A DNA stretch of 64,000 bases. Source: Adiantum capillus-veneris (lineage: Eukaryota; Streptophyta; Polypodiopsida; Polypodiales; Pteridaceae). Within the stretch, counting starts at the first letter, position 1; each line of letters begins with the position of its first letter. Below the pieces are notes generated by a model. The model ran no database searches, had not been told where the DNA came from, and saw nothing but the letters and a program-made list of their open reading frames with translations. Location: assembly GCA_014529385.2 (NCBI GenBank), contig CM043963.1, positions 73,327,912 to 73,391,911 of the forward strand, given 5' to 3'. Of this stretch, positions 26,264 to 38,331 are shown in pieces. The position numbers and the translations under genes were made by a program.

Positions 26264-26715
26264 CTACTGATCCCACTTTGGTAGTGGCTTTTCCTGTGAT
26301 GCTGCAACAGGTTGGTTAGATTTATTTGAGTCATCATCATACAACTCCTCCTCTTGATTTGTTACCTGACTTTGGTCTGGCACATGGTGAGTTATTTCTT
26401 TATTTGATGAGAAAGTGGAAGAACTTGGTTTCTCCACCATATGTGGCCCTTCTTCAAACACCACATCCCGACTGGTGATTATTTTCTTTGCCTTTGGATC
26501 ATAGAGTCTATAAGCCTTAGAATCTTCACTATATCCGAGAAATACACACTTCTTGCTTTTGGCTTCTAACTTTGCTCTTTGTGAATTAGAAATATGTGCA
26601 TAACAGAAGACACCCAAATGTTTTGAAATGCAAAACTGAAGGTTTCTTACCAGAATAGGCTTCTTGAGGCGTTTTCCCTTTCAAAGCCTTTGTGTAGCTT
26701 TGGTTGAGAATTTAC
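26264..26715 (-). pseudogene. Ty1/copia pol fragment: integrase C-terminus and linker to RT
   Basis: The minus strand encodes the conserved segment after the copia integrase core (HLGVFCYAHI, RAKLEAKSKKCVFLGYSED, YRLYDPKAKKIITSRDVVFEEG). A hydrophilic linker rich in Ser, Asp and Gln follows. It starts mid-protein at about 26710 and stops at the GA tract, so neither the integrase core nor the reverse transcriptase is present. The upstream side is cut exactly by the LTR-like sequence at 26716. It is too diverged from the 30.8-36.4 kb element to be the same copy's missing part. Confidence 0.9.
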
Positions 26716-27090
26716 TGTCACGTGACACATCTGACCCATGTGTACGTGGACAAGCTACTTCATGACAAGGGTTCAGTCAGTCCACTCAGTCTAGCTTAGG
26801 AAGTGTTCTGGCACTTTTGTGAGTCTGTTCACAGATCGTGCATGCCTAGGCACTTAGAATAGATGCATATCCTCTGGTTGCACACCGCATGATCATCAAC
26901 ATTACCACGAGAAACCATCAGGATCATTTTCCAATGCACAAAACCTATTTTCCCTATTTTTGATATTTTTTTACTTTTTATTTTAAGTGACTTTTTTTGG
27001 GAAACTGGGTAGAGAAATTTGCATAAGACAATTTATAAGCAAACCCTAGCACTAGCATTTTTGGCAGAAAAGCAAGGAGAGCACAGACAC
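26716..27090 (+). repeat. Partial LTR of the TGTCACGTGACA family
   Basis: Starts with the palindrome TGTCACGTGACA and matches the first 370 bases or so of the arms in MVD intron 7 (GTGTACGTGGACAAGCTACTT, TTCTGGCACTTTTGTGAGTC, GCAAACCCTAGC). The match stops after GGCAGAA near 27068-27090. Its start abuts the copia fragment directly, so it inserted into or recombined with that fragment. Confidence 0.85.
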
Positions 27091-27640
27091 CAGTTGCAGC
27101 AAATCAAATGCATCTGGAGAGAAATAGCCAGAAAAATTAATGACAAAGGGCTTATGCATGTGGCTCAATTTTTGGAGGCCAACAATAGCAAGAGATGGAA
27201 AGAAGCAGGCCAATTGGCTACCCTGTTTCATCTCAATTGAACTAAAAGATTGCTAATTAACAAAGCAGTCAAAGGGCTCGACATGTTTAGTGATGCTGAA
27301 TTCAATCAAAAATCCTGGCAATAGCCCAAGAATAGAAAATTATATAAATGAAAAACCAAGGAAACCTATGGCAATCTGATGTTCAAAATAGATTTTTTCT
27401 CCCCTTTAATAAACAATGGCAAAAGTGATGACCAAAATCTAGGTGGGAGTCAATAGCAAGTAACATTTGGAACCCTCAATGGCCCCATGTGATGAAGATA
27501 TTTTTGTGGAAGGTACTATGGGGGGCTATTGCAGCCAGGGTTAAGATACTAGCTAGATGGATAGACTCTAATAGATTCTCGGGGTGCAAAGAGACCAGTG
27601 AAGACCCCCCTCACTTGTTCAACTATAAGAGGCCTTGTGA
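27090..27640 (+). pseudogene. LINE reverse-transcriptase C-terminal fragment (zf-RVT-like)
   Basis: At 27459-27640 the plus strand encodes SNIWNPQWPHVMKIFLWKVL, then GAIAARVKILARWI and finally HLFNYKRPCE. This is the pattern of the zinc-binding domain after plant LINE reverse transcriptases (IW...P.K...FLW, then HLF...C). Upstream, 27100-27240 encodes a compatible stretch (IARKINDKGLMHVAQFLEAN) in a broken frame. The expected cysteines before HLF are partly lost (SGCKETSED). It is a short relic with no endonuclease or RT core. Confidence 0.6.
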
Positions 27641-30108
27641 GAAAAAAATGTAAATAAGACCTGGAAGATTTTGTACTTCAAGAATGACCTATAAATAAGA
27701 CCTCGAAGATTCTGTCCTTCAAGAATGACCTACTCCTAGGAGGAAATATTGTGAAGAACCAAGCTCTATTAATCTACATGCAAACTCTTTATTTTTGTTA
27801 CTTTAGACAAATCTGAAGGTCTAGGAACTTGCAAGTCTTTAAAAACTACATCTTGTTAGCTAGCTTCAAAGAGGTTATTTAAGAAATCAAGGACGTGATT
27901 GTAGCTATTGGAAAAAGCAAGAACTCTGAAAGTGGAAAATTAAAGCCATCACGATTCGGTCACAACTAGGTCACATCATGCAATGTAACTCTTAAAGTAG
28001 CTTATGTCAGTCTGGGGATGTGTAGCTCCAAATTGTATCTTGTGGCCCCTCGAGGCACATTTTGTGCTTGAGGGTTATTGTACGTTCCTTGTTGGGTAAT
28101 ACATCTACTCACAATTGTATGGAAAAAAAAAGGACTCGTAGTGAACATGAAGTGGATCCATAAGGCAAGGTTGTCATATTGCTCCTCTAATGTATGGCAT
28201 TGTCTCAACAATGCATAGGTTAGAATCTATGCATCGCAAGAAATAAACATTGAAGCCATCATAAATATGAAAGTGCACGAGATTGCAACGTTGGTGCAAC
28301 CAAAGTGTGTTGACCCTAGCAGAGGGCACATGCATTGATATGTATGATTACACATGCATAGCAGAGGGCTAGAGTAGATGGGAAGAGTTTATGCAGGCAG
28401 GTGGTAGCAAAGATGTATGCTTTATGTGGCTTCTAGGCCAAAAGGGCTCCAGATAGAGCCTGCCAAGGTGGATAATTAAGGATATTCGAGGGGTTGGTTC
28501 TTGGTCCTAATATGTAGAGCTTGAAGTGATGAAGAAATAGGTCCAGACGGCTTGTCAAATGGAGCCACATTGTGCAAGATAAGGGGCTTTGAAGTTGGAG
28601 GTGGTTGCAGATCTAAGACGGATAGGCCAAGCGATGCCACGAAGTCCAAGACAGTCTGGAGCTATGGGAGGGTAGTGCTTGATTTATGGAGCATGTCAGT
28701 CTTTTCAGATCGTCAATCTAAGTCCCAGATGCCAAGATACGATCGGTCAAAGTTTTCTCGGGGGCCAGGTCTATGCAGGGTTGGCCGCCTCGGGAGATGT
28801 GCCATGTGATGATTTGGGAGCTCTGTCAGGAATTGTATGTGTTCTATGTGGCAAGTGAATGCTAGAAGAAGTTACGATGCATCAAACGGAGTCGGATTCT
28901 GCAAGTTACAGTAGTTTGAAATTGGAGTGTGATTGCGGTGGAGTGATGCCATATGATTTTTTCAATTTTGGCGTGCTTCATTGGAGTGCCTAGGAAATTA
29001 AAAAATTTGCAAGGTTTGCACATGCTTAAGCCGAGGAGTGGGGCTTGTGTAGGATTCAATTGCCCGGTGGTGGGAGTTGCAAGCATGGCATGGCAACTAG
29101 GTGAACTAGGCCAGAGAATCGAATTTTTTGGGAGCTTGGAGAGGTTTCTTGGGGTTCCATTTTTGAGGGCCTTAGAGGAATTTGGAGGGGAGGTCCTTGT
29201 GGAGCTCCACGTGGCGGGGATCTATCCCAAATGCACATGAGAGTAGCCAGAGTTCAGGGTATATAATCCATAGTGGGGCCTCACTCTAAGCAACACGAGG
29301 GAGTTGGGAGCTTGGAGGCGTGGGCTATGGCATGATGGTGGGCGGTGTGCTTGCGACCGAGCGAGAAGGTTGGGGGAGGTTTTGAACGCCAATGGGAGGC
29401 ATTTCAGTGGTGTGCTAGCGGGGTAGGGCTGATTGTGGCTCTCGGTGTTTGATGACATGGCACCCCGCTGGGGAATGTTCCCGCGCACATTTTTTGAGGC
29501 GAAGGCTAGGAGCACCGACGGCGTCGTCTATGCCCCGGATAAATGATTGTTCATGTGGAAGCTTGGATTTCAAGGCAAGCCCACAAAGGGGTGCGTCACA
29601 TGCAAGAGAAGAAGTTAAAAATAGGTGGAGAAGCCAAAAATAGGGAGGAGAACTCTCACGCCCAATAGGGGGCCGACTTTTGGCATTTTTGGGGAGGCTA
29701 TTTTGAGGAGACAAAGGGCGAAGAAGAAGAAGAGGAGAAACTTCCCGAGCACTCAAAGTGGGGGTTTTTGGGTATAGGGCTCAAGAAGAAGCCTCTGACA
29801 ATAGTGCAGAGCACGTGTCAAAGCCTTTTTGAGCTGACAAAGACTCTCTTGCTTGCATTCTCAAGAAAGAAATTATCCAAGGCAGCATCAGTTATCTCCT
29901 ACACTCCTTGTTGCTCATCGTGTTGGAGACGATTAATCAGTGTGATAGTAGGTATTTCTTGGAGTTGTAGTAGCTATTTTTTGCCATTAATTGAAGGGAA
30001 CCATAGCAGAGTTTGGTGTCACCTCCTTCCCCTATTTCCCCCTTCTCGTCTTTGCTCTATCCTTGCTATTTGGTGCGAGTCGGAGAAGTGTGTGCCTCTT
30101 TGGGCCTG
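27641..30108. other. Unassigned, GC-richer intergenic DNA
   Basis: Frames of up to about 120 codons overlap on both strands at 28.5-30.1 kb, as expected from higher GC. None carries a family motif. The style of 28.5-29.2 kb recalls LTR or leader sequence, but no ends or primer site were identified. Confidence 0.35.

Positions 30109-30812
<704 letters not shown>

Positions 30813-30865
<53 letters not shown>
30813..30865. repeat. (CT)n microsatellite at the truncation point of the copia element
   Basis: About 26 CT units. The copia reverse-transcriptase frame on the minus strand runs into it and RNase H is missing beyond, so the element is broken at this tract. Confidence 0.98.
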
Positions 30866-30869
<4 letters not shown>

Positions 30870-30879
30870 CCCCACCAAA

Positions 30880-31344
30880 ATATCTTGTTGAGAGCTCAAT
30901 ACAACCCACTATGGTGCATTGGTGAGGGTACCACATTAGGCATACATACATACCAATGTGTTCTTGGACTAGATCTTGGTTAAAACGGTGCAGAATTTCC
31001 TTGCCCCAACCATAAAGCATAGCATATGGAACTTTAGACATATAGGCTATCTCCTTGGTTAGTTTAAAGTGACCAACCAAAGGTGTAGAAACCGTTTTTG
31101 CATTTTGCATTGCAAACCTTTCTAGTACCTTTTTAATGTAATCCTCTTGAGATAGCTTTATTGTTTTCTTTGTCCTTTTTCTTGATATCTTCATACAAAG
31201 TATCCTCTTTGCAGCACCTAAATCTTTCATTGAAAAAGATTTAGACAGCTCCTCTTTTAGGTCTTTGATATCCTGCATGTTAGCACTTGCAATCAGCATG
31301 TGATCAACATACAACATTAGGATGATGAGCTTCCCATCTCCCAA
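30880..31344 (-). pseudogene. Copia reverse transcriptase, C-terminal part
   Basis: Encodes the segment with the catalytic box (LIILMLYVDHMLIA), then FSMKDLGAAKRILCMKISR, IKLSQEDYIKKVLERFAMQ and STPL, typical of copia. The normal box is YVDD; here it is YVDH, so the second catalytic aspartate is gone. The frame continues into a GA-encoded Arg-Glu run that is not part of the protein. The RNase H that should follow is missing. Confidence 0.92.
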
Positions 31345-31607
31345 ATTCTTCGTGTAGACTCAATGATCTGAGTTGCATCTTGTGAATCCATGATCCAACA
31401 TCCATCGATCAAACTTCAAGTACCATTGTCTTGATGCTTGCTTTAAACCATACAAGCTCTTCTTTAATATGCAAACCATTTTCTCCTTACCTTTTACTTC
31501 ATACCCCTTTGGTTGAAGCATGTAAATTTCCTCATCTAAGTCACCGTGAGGGAATGTCGTATTTACATCCATTTGCTCAAGATTTAGATCATGAGCAGCC
31601 ATAAGGC
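31345..31607 (-). pseudogene. Copia reverse transcriptase, middle part
   Basis: Encodes SLMAAHDLNLEQMDVNTTF, HGDLDEEIYMLQPKGYE, CILKKSLYGLKQASRQWY and the WMLDHGFTRCNSDH end, the standard copia core containing the first catalytic aspartate (QMDV). It ends in a stop or frameshift before the YVDH segment and starts exactly at the TTAA flank of the inserted element. Confidence 0.93.
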
Positions 31608-32936
31608 TTAACACTAGGTTGGTAACCTAATAGGACATAAAAGTGTCCTTTCAGGGTTTTGAAAAAAACCTCCAAAACCATAGTAGATCCACTCATTTTG
31701 TAAAATCCTTTCATGAGGGTATAGTTCAAGGCCTACTACACATGGAAAAAATAAGAAACTTGTAAAATTTCTCATCTTTTTGTCACACCAAGCCTCCAAA
31801 GTTGATGGACCAGTACATTTTCATCAAAACAGTCATTTCTTACGTTTTGTTGCATAAAAATAAGATTAGGGATTTTTGTAGGACTTGAGATAAATTCCCT
31901 AGTTAACTTCAATGGGTTGGTGATCAGAACATATGATTGCTTCTCACTCACTATTTTTTGTTTTGCCAAAAGAAATAGGTACAAAAAAGTTGATTTTTCA
32001 CCATTCTGCAAACCTATCATCAAAGTTTCTATAGCCACACTCAATACAAATAATATATGCATGTTTTTTTAGTTCCCTATTGTCGTTTAGGTTCATAAGG
32101 AGCCATGGAGCATGTCAAAAGAATAATACATCTCTCACCAAGGGGAATCTTGGAGACAAAGATGAAGTGCTAAATACAGCAAACATGAAAAAACCGGGTT
32201 CAGCATTATGAGTTGTAGAATCCCATAGAAACTATTCAATATCTAGCCATATTTGATCCTTATGACTAGATATGGTTACTACCTACAAAATGCATGTAGT
32301 TGTCACAAGAAACTAACAATATTGAGAAAGCTATACTTGATATACTAGAATGTTTCGTTTTCTTCTATAATTGAAAAAATCAACCATCGTTGTCTACTAT
32401 GCAAAATAGGGTATTAGGTGCCCCAAAACTCAAGGAATATTAGCTTTATGTTACAATATGCGACATAGAAAGTCAAAACTGCATTTGGATATCATGAAAG
32501 CCACCAAAAAAATCATAGAAGAGCTAAAATTGGCTAAAAAACAGGATTTGACAATTTTTGTAATTTGGTCATAACTTACAACTTTAACATTTATTTCTCC
32601 CTAGAAGCATCCGGACATGTTGAGGACTACTAAAGATAGTTCTCTAGCATTATAGACCTCACAAACATGAATTCTAGAGTGGTATAGTTGCAAAAAGTTG
32701 AAAAAAGCCAAAAACAGGACCCATTTTTTCACACAGTTTAGGTTGTGAAATGTTGTGCAAGGACAAGGTTAAAGATGGAATTGATGTTCCAAAAAAATGT
32801 GGAGTTTTTTTCAGCTCATGAGACAACTTTCTAGACAGATAGCACCTCAAAATCCATTTTGAAATTCTTGACATAATTCAAGGAAAATGGTCACTTAACA
32901 GGACATAAAAGTGTCCCATTACCAACCTAGTGTTAA
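31608..32936. mobile_element. 1,321-bp TIR element with piggyBac-like ends and TTAA duplication
   Basis: The copia frame is interrupted by TTAA-CACTAGGTTGGTAA (31608-31625) at one end and the exact inverse TTACCAACCTAGTG-TTAA (32919-32936) at the other. TTAA occurs at both edges. Removing the insert and one TTAA leaves the copia codons Asp-Leu-Ser continuous, so this is a clean insertion. TTAA target choice and ends of the TTAAC(A/C)CT type are hallmarks of the piggyBac superfamily. Each end also carries the hairpin GGACATAAAAGTGTCC just inside (31633-31648 and 32901-32916). The interior is AT-rich. Antisense frames of up to 96 codons were checked and show no recognisable transposase, so it is non-autonomous or decayed. 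An alternative reading is a TA duplication with ACACTAGG ends (mariner-like). Confidence 0.82.
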
Positions 32937-33269
32937 GTCAATCTTAATTGAGTTCATTTTTACAATAGAAAAAAATATTTCATTGAAGTCAATACCTTTC
33001 TTTTGAGAAAACCATTTTACAACAAGCCTAGACTTGTACCTTTTCTTCCCACCTTCTTCTTCCTTCAACTTATACACCCATTTGTTATGAAGTGCCCACT
33101 TAACTTTAGGAAACTCAACCAACTTCCATGTTTGGTTGTGATGTAACGAGTCCATCTCCACTTGCATGATCTTTATCCATTCTTCTTTGGATTTGTGTTG
33201 CATAGCTTCTTCGTATGATTCCAGCTCTCTAGAATCTGAGATCAAGAGATGGTTGAAACAAAGGAACAA
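32937..33269 (-). pseudogene. Copia reverse transcriptase, N-terminal part
   Basis: Encodes the RVT_2 start: SYEEAMQHKSKEEWIKIMQ, EMDSLHHNQTWKLVEF, NKWVYKLKEEEGG, YKSRLVVKWFSQKKGIDF and FSIVKMNSIKIDL. It is interrupted by the TTAA-flanked insert right after the Asp-Leu codons. Compared with other copia elements, the residues after YKSRLVVK are slightly altered (usually KGF or KGY). Confidence 0.93.
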
Positions 33270-34262
33270 ACCTTTCTAGAGGTCTACTTGCTATTGTAGA
33301 TCTTCGGGGAATAGGTTGAGGCTCCTCATTTGGTTGACGTTGTTGCACATTGTCACCGTTTGCAATCCTTGAGTCTTCACCGTCCTCAAGCTCCATGTAC
33401 TCATCACCTATTTTTTTTGTTTGTTTTCTTTCCAAGTAATCTTTGTACATATTTTGTTTGTTGAAAATTACATCCCTACTCCTTAAGATTTTACCATCTT
33501 CAGGATTCCATAGGCGATACCCAAAATCACCTTCTCTATAGTCAATGAAGAAACACTTCTTGGACTTTGCATCTAGGTTTGATCTTAGGCTTCTATCTAT
33601 GTGCATGAAAGCCTCACACCAATCACTTTGAGAAATGCATAATTCACCGGTTTACCTATCCATGCCTCTTCTGGAACTTCCACATCCAATGCCATTGACG
33701 GTGAGCTATTGATTAAGTACAGAGACGTACTTACAGCTTCCGCCCAAAGCTCAAGCGGTAGGCCTGCATGTAGCCGCATGCTTCGTGCTCGCTCCATGAT
33801 TGTTCTGTTCATCCTTTTGAAAATGCTATTTTGTTGAGGTGTCCTTGGGGTTGTTCTTTGCGTCCAAATTCCATTGCTAGCACAAAAGCTTTCAAAAGCT
33901 TGGCTGCAATATTTGCCTCCATTGTCTGATCTAAGACATTTAACCTTAGTACATGTTTCATTCTCCACAAAATCTTTCCACCTTTGAAATATGAAAAACA
34001 CATCGGATTTATTCTTCATTACATAAACCCATGTTTTCCTAGCCGCATCGTCTATGAATGTTACATAGTACAATGAGCCACCAAGTGATGGTATACTTGC
34101 AGGACCCCAAACATCAGAATGAACCAACTCAAGTTTTTTATTTTTTCTTTCATTTCTTGATTTTTGCAATTTTACCCTCTTTTGTTTACCATAAACACAA
34201 TCTTCACAGAACTCTAAGTCCACTTCTTTCAAACCTGGTAGAAGCTTCTTTGTTTGAAGTAT
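33229..34262 (-). pseudogene. Copia integrase
   Basis: The frame 34232-33597 carries the zinc-binding end (CEDCVYGKQKRVKL), the first catalytic Asp (LVHSDVWGP), the second (CLRSDNGGKYCS) and the region of the third residue. The usual GVAER box is here PQQNSIFKRMNRT, so the catalytic Glu is replaced by Lys. A frameshift near 33600 leads to the C-terminal part at 33606-33229 (NLDAKSKKCFFIDYREG, LWNPEDGKILRSRDVIF). The catalytic change alone makes it inactive. Confidence 0.93.
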
Positions 34263-34346
34263 TTACATTCCTTTGGCACTCATATGTCGAAGCCGATAGT
34301 GCCACACCACACTAACGACTTTTGTAGCTATTGCACAAGTTGAAGA

Positions 34347-34853
34347 TTATGTGCTAACAGTACACAAGTAAAGCGTACCGACTTTTTCTCCCTTGGCAAC
34401 CACCAAAGATCCCTTTGAGATCTTCCACCGTTTGCTTCCAAATGCAATGTTGTGACCTTCATCGTCCAATTGTCCTGTAGAGATCAAATTTTTGCAAAGA
34501 GAAGGAACATGCCTAACATCTTTAAGCTTCCATTCATTTCCATTAGCAGTTTTGACACAGACTGTACCTTTGCCGACAATTTCACAAGCTTCATCATCTC
34601 CCAAGTATACATACCCAAAATTACCTTTGGTGTAATCTTGGAAATGTTTCTTGTGCGGTGTCGCATAGAATGAAGCACCGGAATCTACTATCCAGGAATT
34701 AGACACATTGTCTAATGAGAGAATTACAGCATCTTGCTCTACTTTACCTGCCACATTGGCCTCTAATGTTGGCTTGTTGTCTTGAGACTCTGACTCCTTC
34801 TTCTTGGACCAGAAATCCTTCTTGACCTGCCCTTCTTGCCGCAGTTCCAACAT
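34347..34853 (-). pseudogene. Copia protease and gag end
   Basis: Contains the aspartic protease motif WIVDSGASFYATPHKKHF, then KGTVCVKTANGNEWKLKDVR, HVPSLCKNLISTGQLDDEGH and the pre-integrase stretch. Upstream it overlaps the gag zinc knuckle in another frame. The protease motif DSGAS is intact. Confidence 0.93.
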
Positions 34854-35559
34854 TCAAGAAGTGACTTTGTGCGTGACTTGATCCGTCTTGAGCGATCACG
34901 ACCCTTTTGGTTTTTGAACCTCTCCTTAGGCCTTCCTCTTGTTTCCATTGACAGTGCAGCACTTGATGATTCTCTTGTGCTTCTCCTTTGAATTTCCTCG
35001 CTTAGGAGAACACCCACAACGTCATCAAACTTAAGAGTTTTTGTGCCAGAGATAGAATTACTTACAGCCATCACAAGGTTGTCCCAACTATCCAATAGAG
35101 ATGATAGTATAAGGAGAGCTCGCACTTCGTCATCGGAATTGATTTCACCGATTGAAACTGACTTATGTTTGTGTTAAAGTCATTTAGGTGTTTTGCAACT
35201 GAACCATTCTCTGCCATGTTTAGATTGATTAAGCGCTTCATGAGAAATATCTTATTGGATGCCGATGGTTTCTCGTAGAAGGCATCAAGTGACTTCATCA
35301 AGTCCTCCGTGGTCTTCATCTCCAAATCATTGAAGGGCACCGTTGACACCAAGATTAAGCAGATTGTTCCCAGTGCCTTTTGAGCAAGGACAATCCATGC
35401 TTCATCTGCCATCATTGCAGGCTTCTTTGCAAGACTGCCTAGTGGCAAATAGAGGTCAGTCTGGTAGAGATAGTCTTCAATGTGCATCTTCCAATGTTGG
35501 TAGTTTTTGCCATTGAACTTCTCGATCTTGAGCTTACCTTCCTCCGCCATTACTCCCAT
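34763..35559 (-). pseudogene. Copia gag
   Basis: Starts at the ATG at 35559, about 50 bases after the primer site. Encodes the gag core (IEKFNGKNYQHWKMHIEDYL, DEAWIVLAQKALGTICLI, DAFYEKPSASNKIFLMKRL, VAKHLNDFNTNISQ). A frameshift near 35100 moves to a frame with LLDSWDNLVMAVSNSI and VVGVLLSEEIQRR. The zinc knuckle begins CWNCGKKG, but the His and last Cys are lost (Gln and Phe in the neighbouring frame). RNA binding by the knuckle would be impaired. Confidence 0.92.
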
Positions 35560-35609
35560 TCAATTCAAGGAATTCTTTCCTTGAGATAATTTAGCTACGA
35601 GCAAACCTT

Positions 35610-35621
35610 GCTCTGATACCA
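35610..35621 (-). other. Primer-binding site of the copia element
   Basis: On the minus strand TGGTATCAGAGC, the standard site complementary to the 3' end of plant initiator Met-tRNA. It lies two bases inside the LTR end. Confidence 0.93.
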
Positions 35622-35623
35622 AT

Positions 35624-36440
<817 letters not shown>

Positions 36441-37156
36441 AATCTATGTACATGTGACCAATAAACTAGGCATGACATAAGATACAACACACATTTGCTC
36501 CTTGTTTGATATGGATTTCAAATAAATTTGAGTGAAAACATGCATACTATGGTGTTTTCCATTGTTGTACTTGCCTTAGCCGATTTGCCTAGATCTACTA
36601 GAAAAATTTCCACTTAACAATAGTTATTAGGATGTTTGCCTATCGAGTTTAAATACAAATAACCAATGTTTTGTGACGCTGCTTGTAACACAATCAGTTA
36701 TTGGATGCCATATACGTGGTTGTTTTATGAATATTAGGTGTACATCAATAGGCCCATTGAACAGTTTCCCTATAAAATTTTCTAGATCTCATATGTGAAT
36801 GGTCACAACAAAAAACTAGCAAGCAAATTTTTAAGACCAAATTGGCCTCATTGCAAATATGGTACCCAAGATCCAAAATATAAGGATTATAGATTATATT
36901 ATCCAACTTGAAAACACTAAAAATATATATATATGATTTTATTGCACGCAAGAATATCTAGATAGATGAGATGTGGTAGGTCTAATGAGTGATTAGATGG
37001 ATATATCAGATGTTAAATTTCCTTAAGTCCTTTTGGATAGACCAAAACTATGCAGGACAATGTTATCGCATGTTGCAAGTCACTCTTGCTTCAATGTGTA
37101 GCTTTTCCTATGAAGATTATAACTTGATTAAAAAATTATTCAAGACAAAAAAAAAG
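36441..37156. other. AT-rich stretch, nothing recognised
   Basis: No motif-bearing frame, repeat end or RNA gene was seen. Confidence 0.4.
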
Positions 37157-37700
37157 CTTCAAATCCAAACACATTTCTTTAATATGATTCACTAACATTA
37201 GGAAGAGGATGGGGTGTAGGAGGCCCTCTTTTATTTGCCATGAGCTTATGGAGGTGATTAACATTTTGACGAATAGGTATAGGCGATGTGTGCAAGAATG
37301 GTGGGTGTGTAAGAGATGTGTAAGAATGGTCAAAGGATGCACTTTTGCCCCCAAAAAGGAGCTGGAAAATTTTATGATTTTCGGCCTTCCATAACTTTCA
37401 CATATGATCTTTGATTTGATCGGAGAGCATAGATCTGCAATCTACACATCAAGCTCTTTCCATAGATATGCTACATGATATGTTTTACTCCATAGATTTT
37501 AAATTCCATTTTAGAGGGAAACTTTGAATTCAAATAAACTAGTTGTTTTGTCTGTTTGAATTCAAAAACTGTCCTTTGACTACTTTCTTAATACTAAAGG
37601 TTTGACTTCCTTAAACTGCCAAATAAAGAGGCCCTCCTAGACCCCATTCTCTTCCTAATGAATGTGTTCATCAAACGTGTGATCTTGGTGAAACTGCAAC
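37157..37700. mobile_element. MITE-like inverted repeat, about 0.5 kb
   Basis: 37196-37238 (CATTAGGAAGAGGATGGGGT, then GGAGGCCCTCTTTTATTTG) pairs with the inverse of 37613-37660 (CATTAGGAAGAGAATGGGGT on the opposite strand) with few mismatches. Weaker pairing continues outward to about 37157 and 37700. No ORF with a motif lies inside, and no certain target duplication was found. Confidence 0.6.
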
Positions 37701-38160
37701 TACACTTTTGATATGTAACATATATACATTCATACAAAGAAGGCTCATACATGGATTATAAATGTGGAGGAGGAAGATCATCAATACAATATCTCTTAAA
37801 TAAATATTGTTTTGAGAGACCTTCTAAAAAATATACAAATTAGTATGCAAGCCACTATTTATATGTAGGTTTAGCAAAGATCTAAAAGCTAGGAAATAGT
37901 AGTTGACAAAGAGAAGATTAAAGATTCTATCATTTCTAGAAGGGACCTTTTAGCGCGAGAGAGAATGCAACATGACCAATGGATGGCACGCTAATAATGG
38001 TAGCTCGGATTTTCTTTGTTTTTATCTCAAATTTCGACATTTTCAAAAAACAGTTTTTAGTTGCATAAAAAACCCTAACAATTTATACGTTGTGTTTTGC
38101 TCGAATATTTCTTGTTAGGACCGAATATAGGACAAATGTACCATAACTCACACTCAATGC
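37701..38160. other. AT-rich stretch, nothing recognised
   Basis: Possible left flank of the 38-48 kb gene cluster. No terminal repeat matching the right side was found by eye. Confidence 0.35.
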
Positions 38161-38331
38161 AGTTGTGTGCACTTTTTCGATAGAAGAGACTTCTTAGTAT
38201 TCCCGCTCATTCTCATTCTTTGCGCTCAACTAACTATTCTGCTCGCATTTGAATGTATTGTGTTTGCACTTAGAAACACTCTCCCTCTCACATATGTGAT
38301 GTGTATCTTGCCATACATAGATGAATCACTA

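Noticed and set aside
28953-29756. Several overlapping 95-113 codon frames on both strands
   Set aside because: Higher GC lengthens random frames; none carries a motif or splice-consistent neighbour.
31614-32062. Transposase ORF inside the TTAA-flanked element
   Set aside because: The antisense frames (61 and 96 codons) show no DDD motif or cysteine-rich tail, so the element is treated as non-autonomous.
31608-32936. CACTA transposon, because the ends read CACTA
   Set aside because: CACTA elements make 3-bp duplications; here a 3-bp direct duplication with symmetric ends does not fit, while TTAA does.
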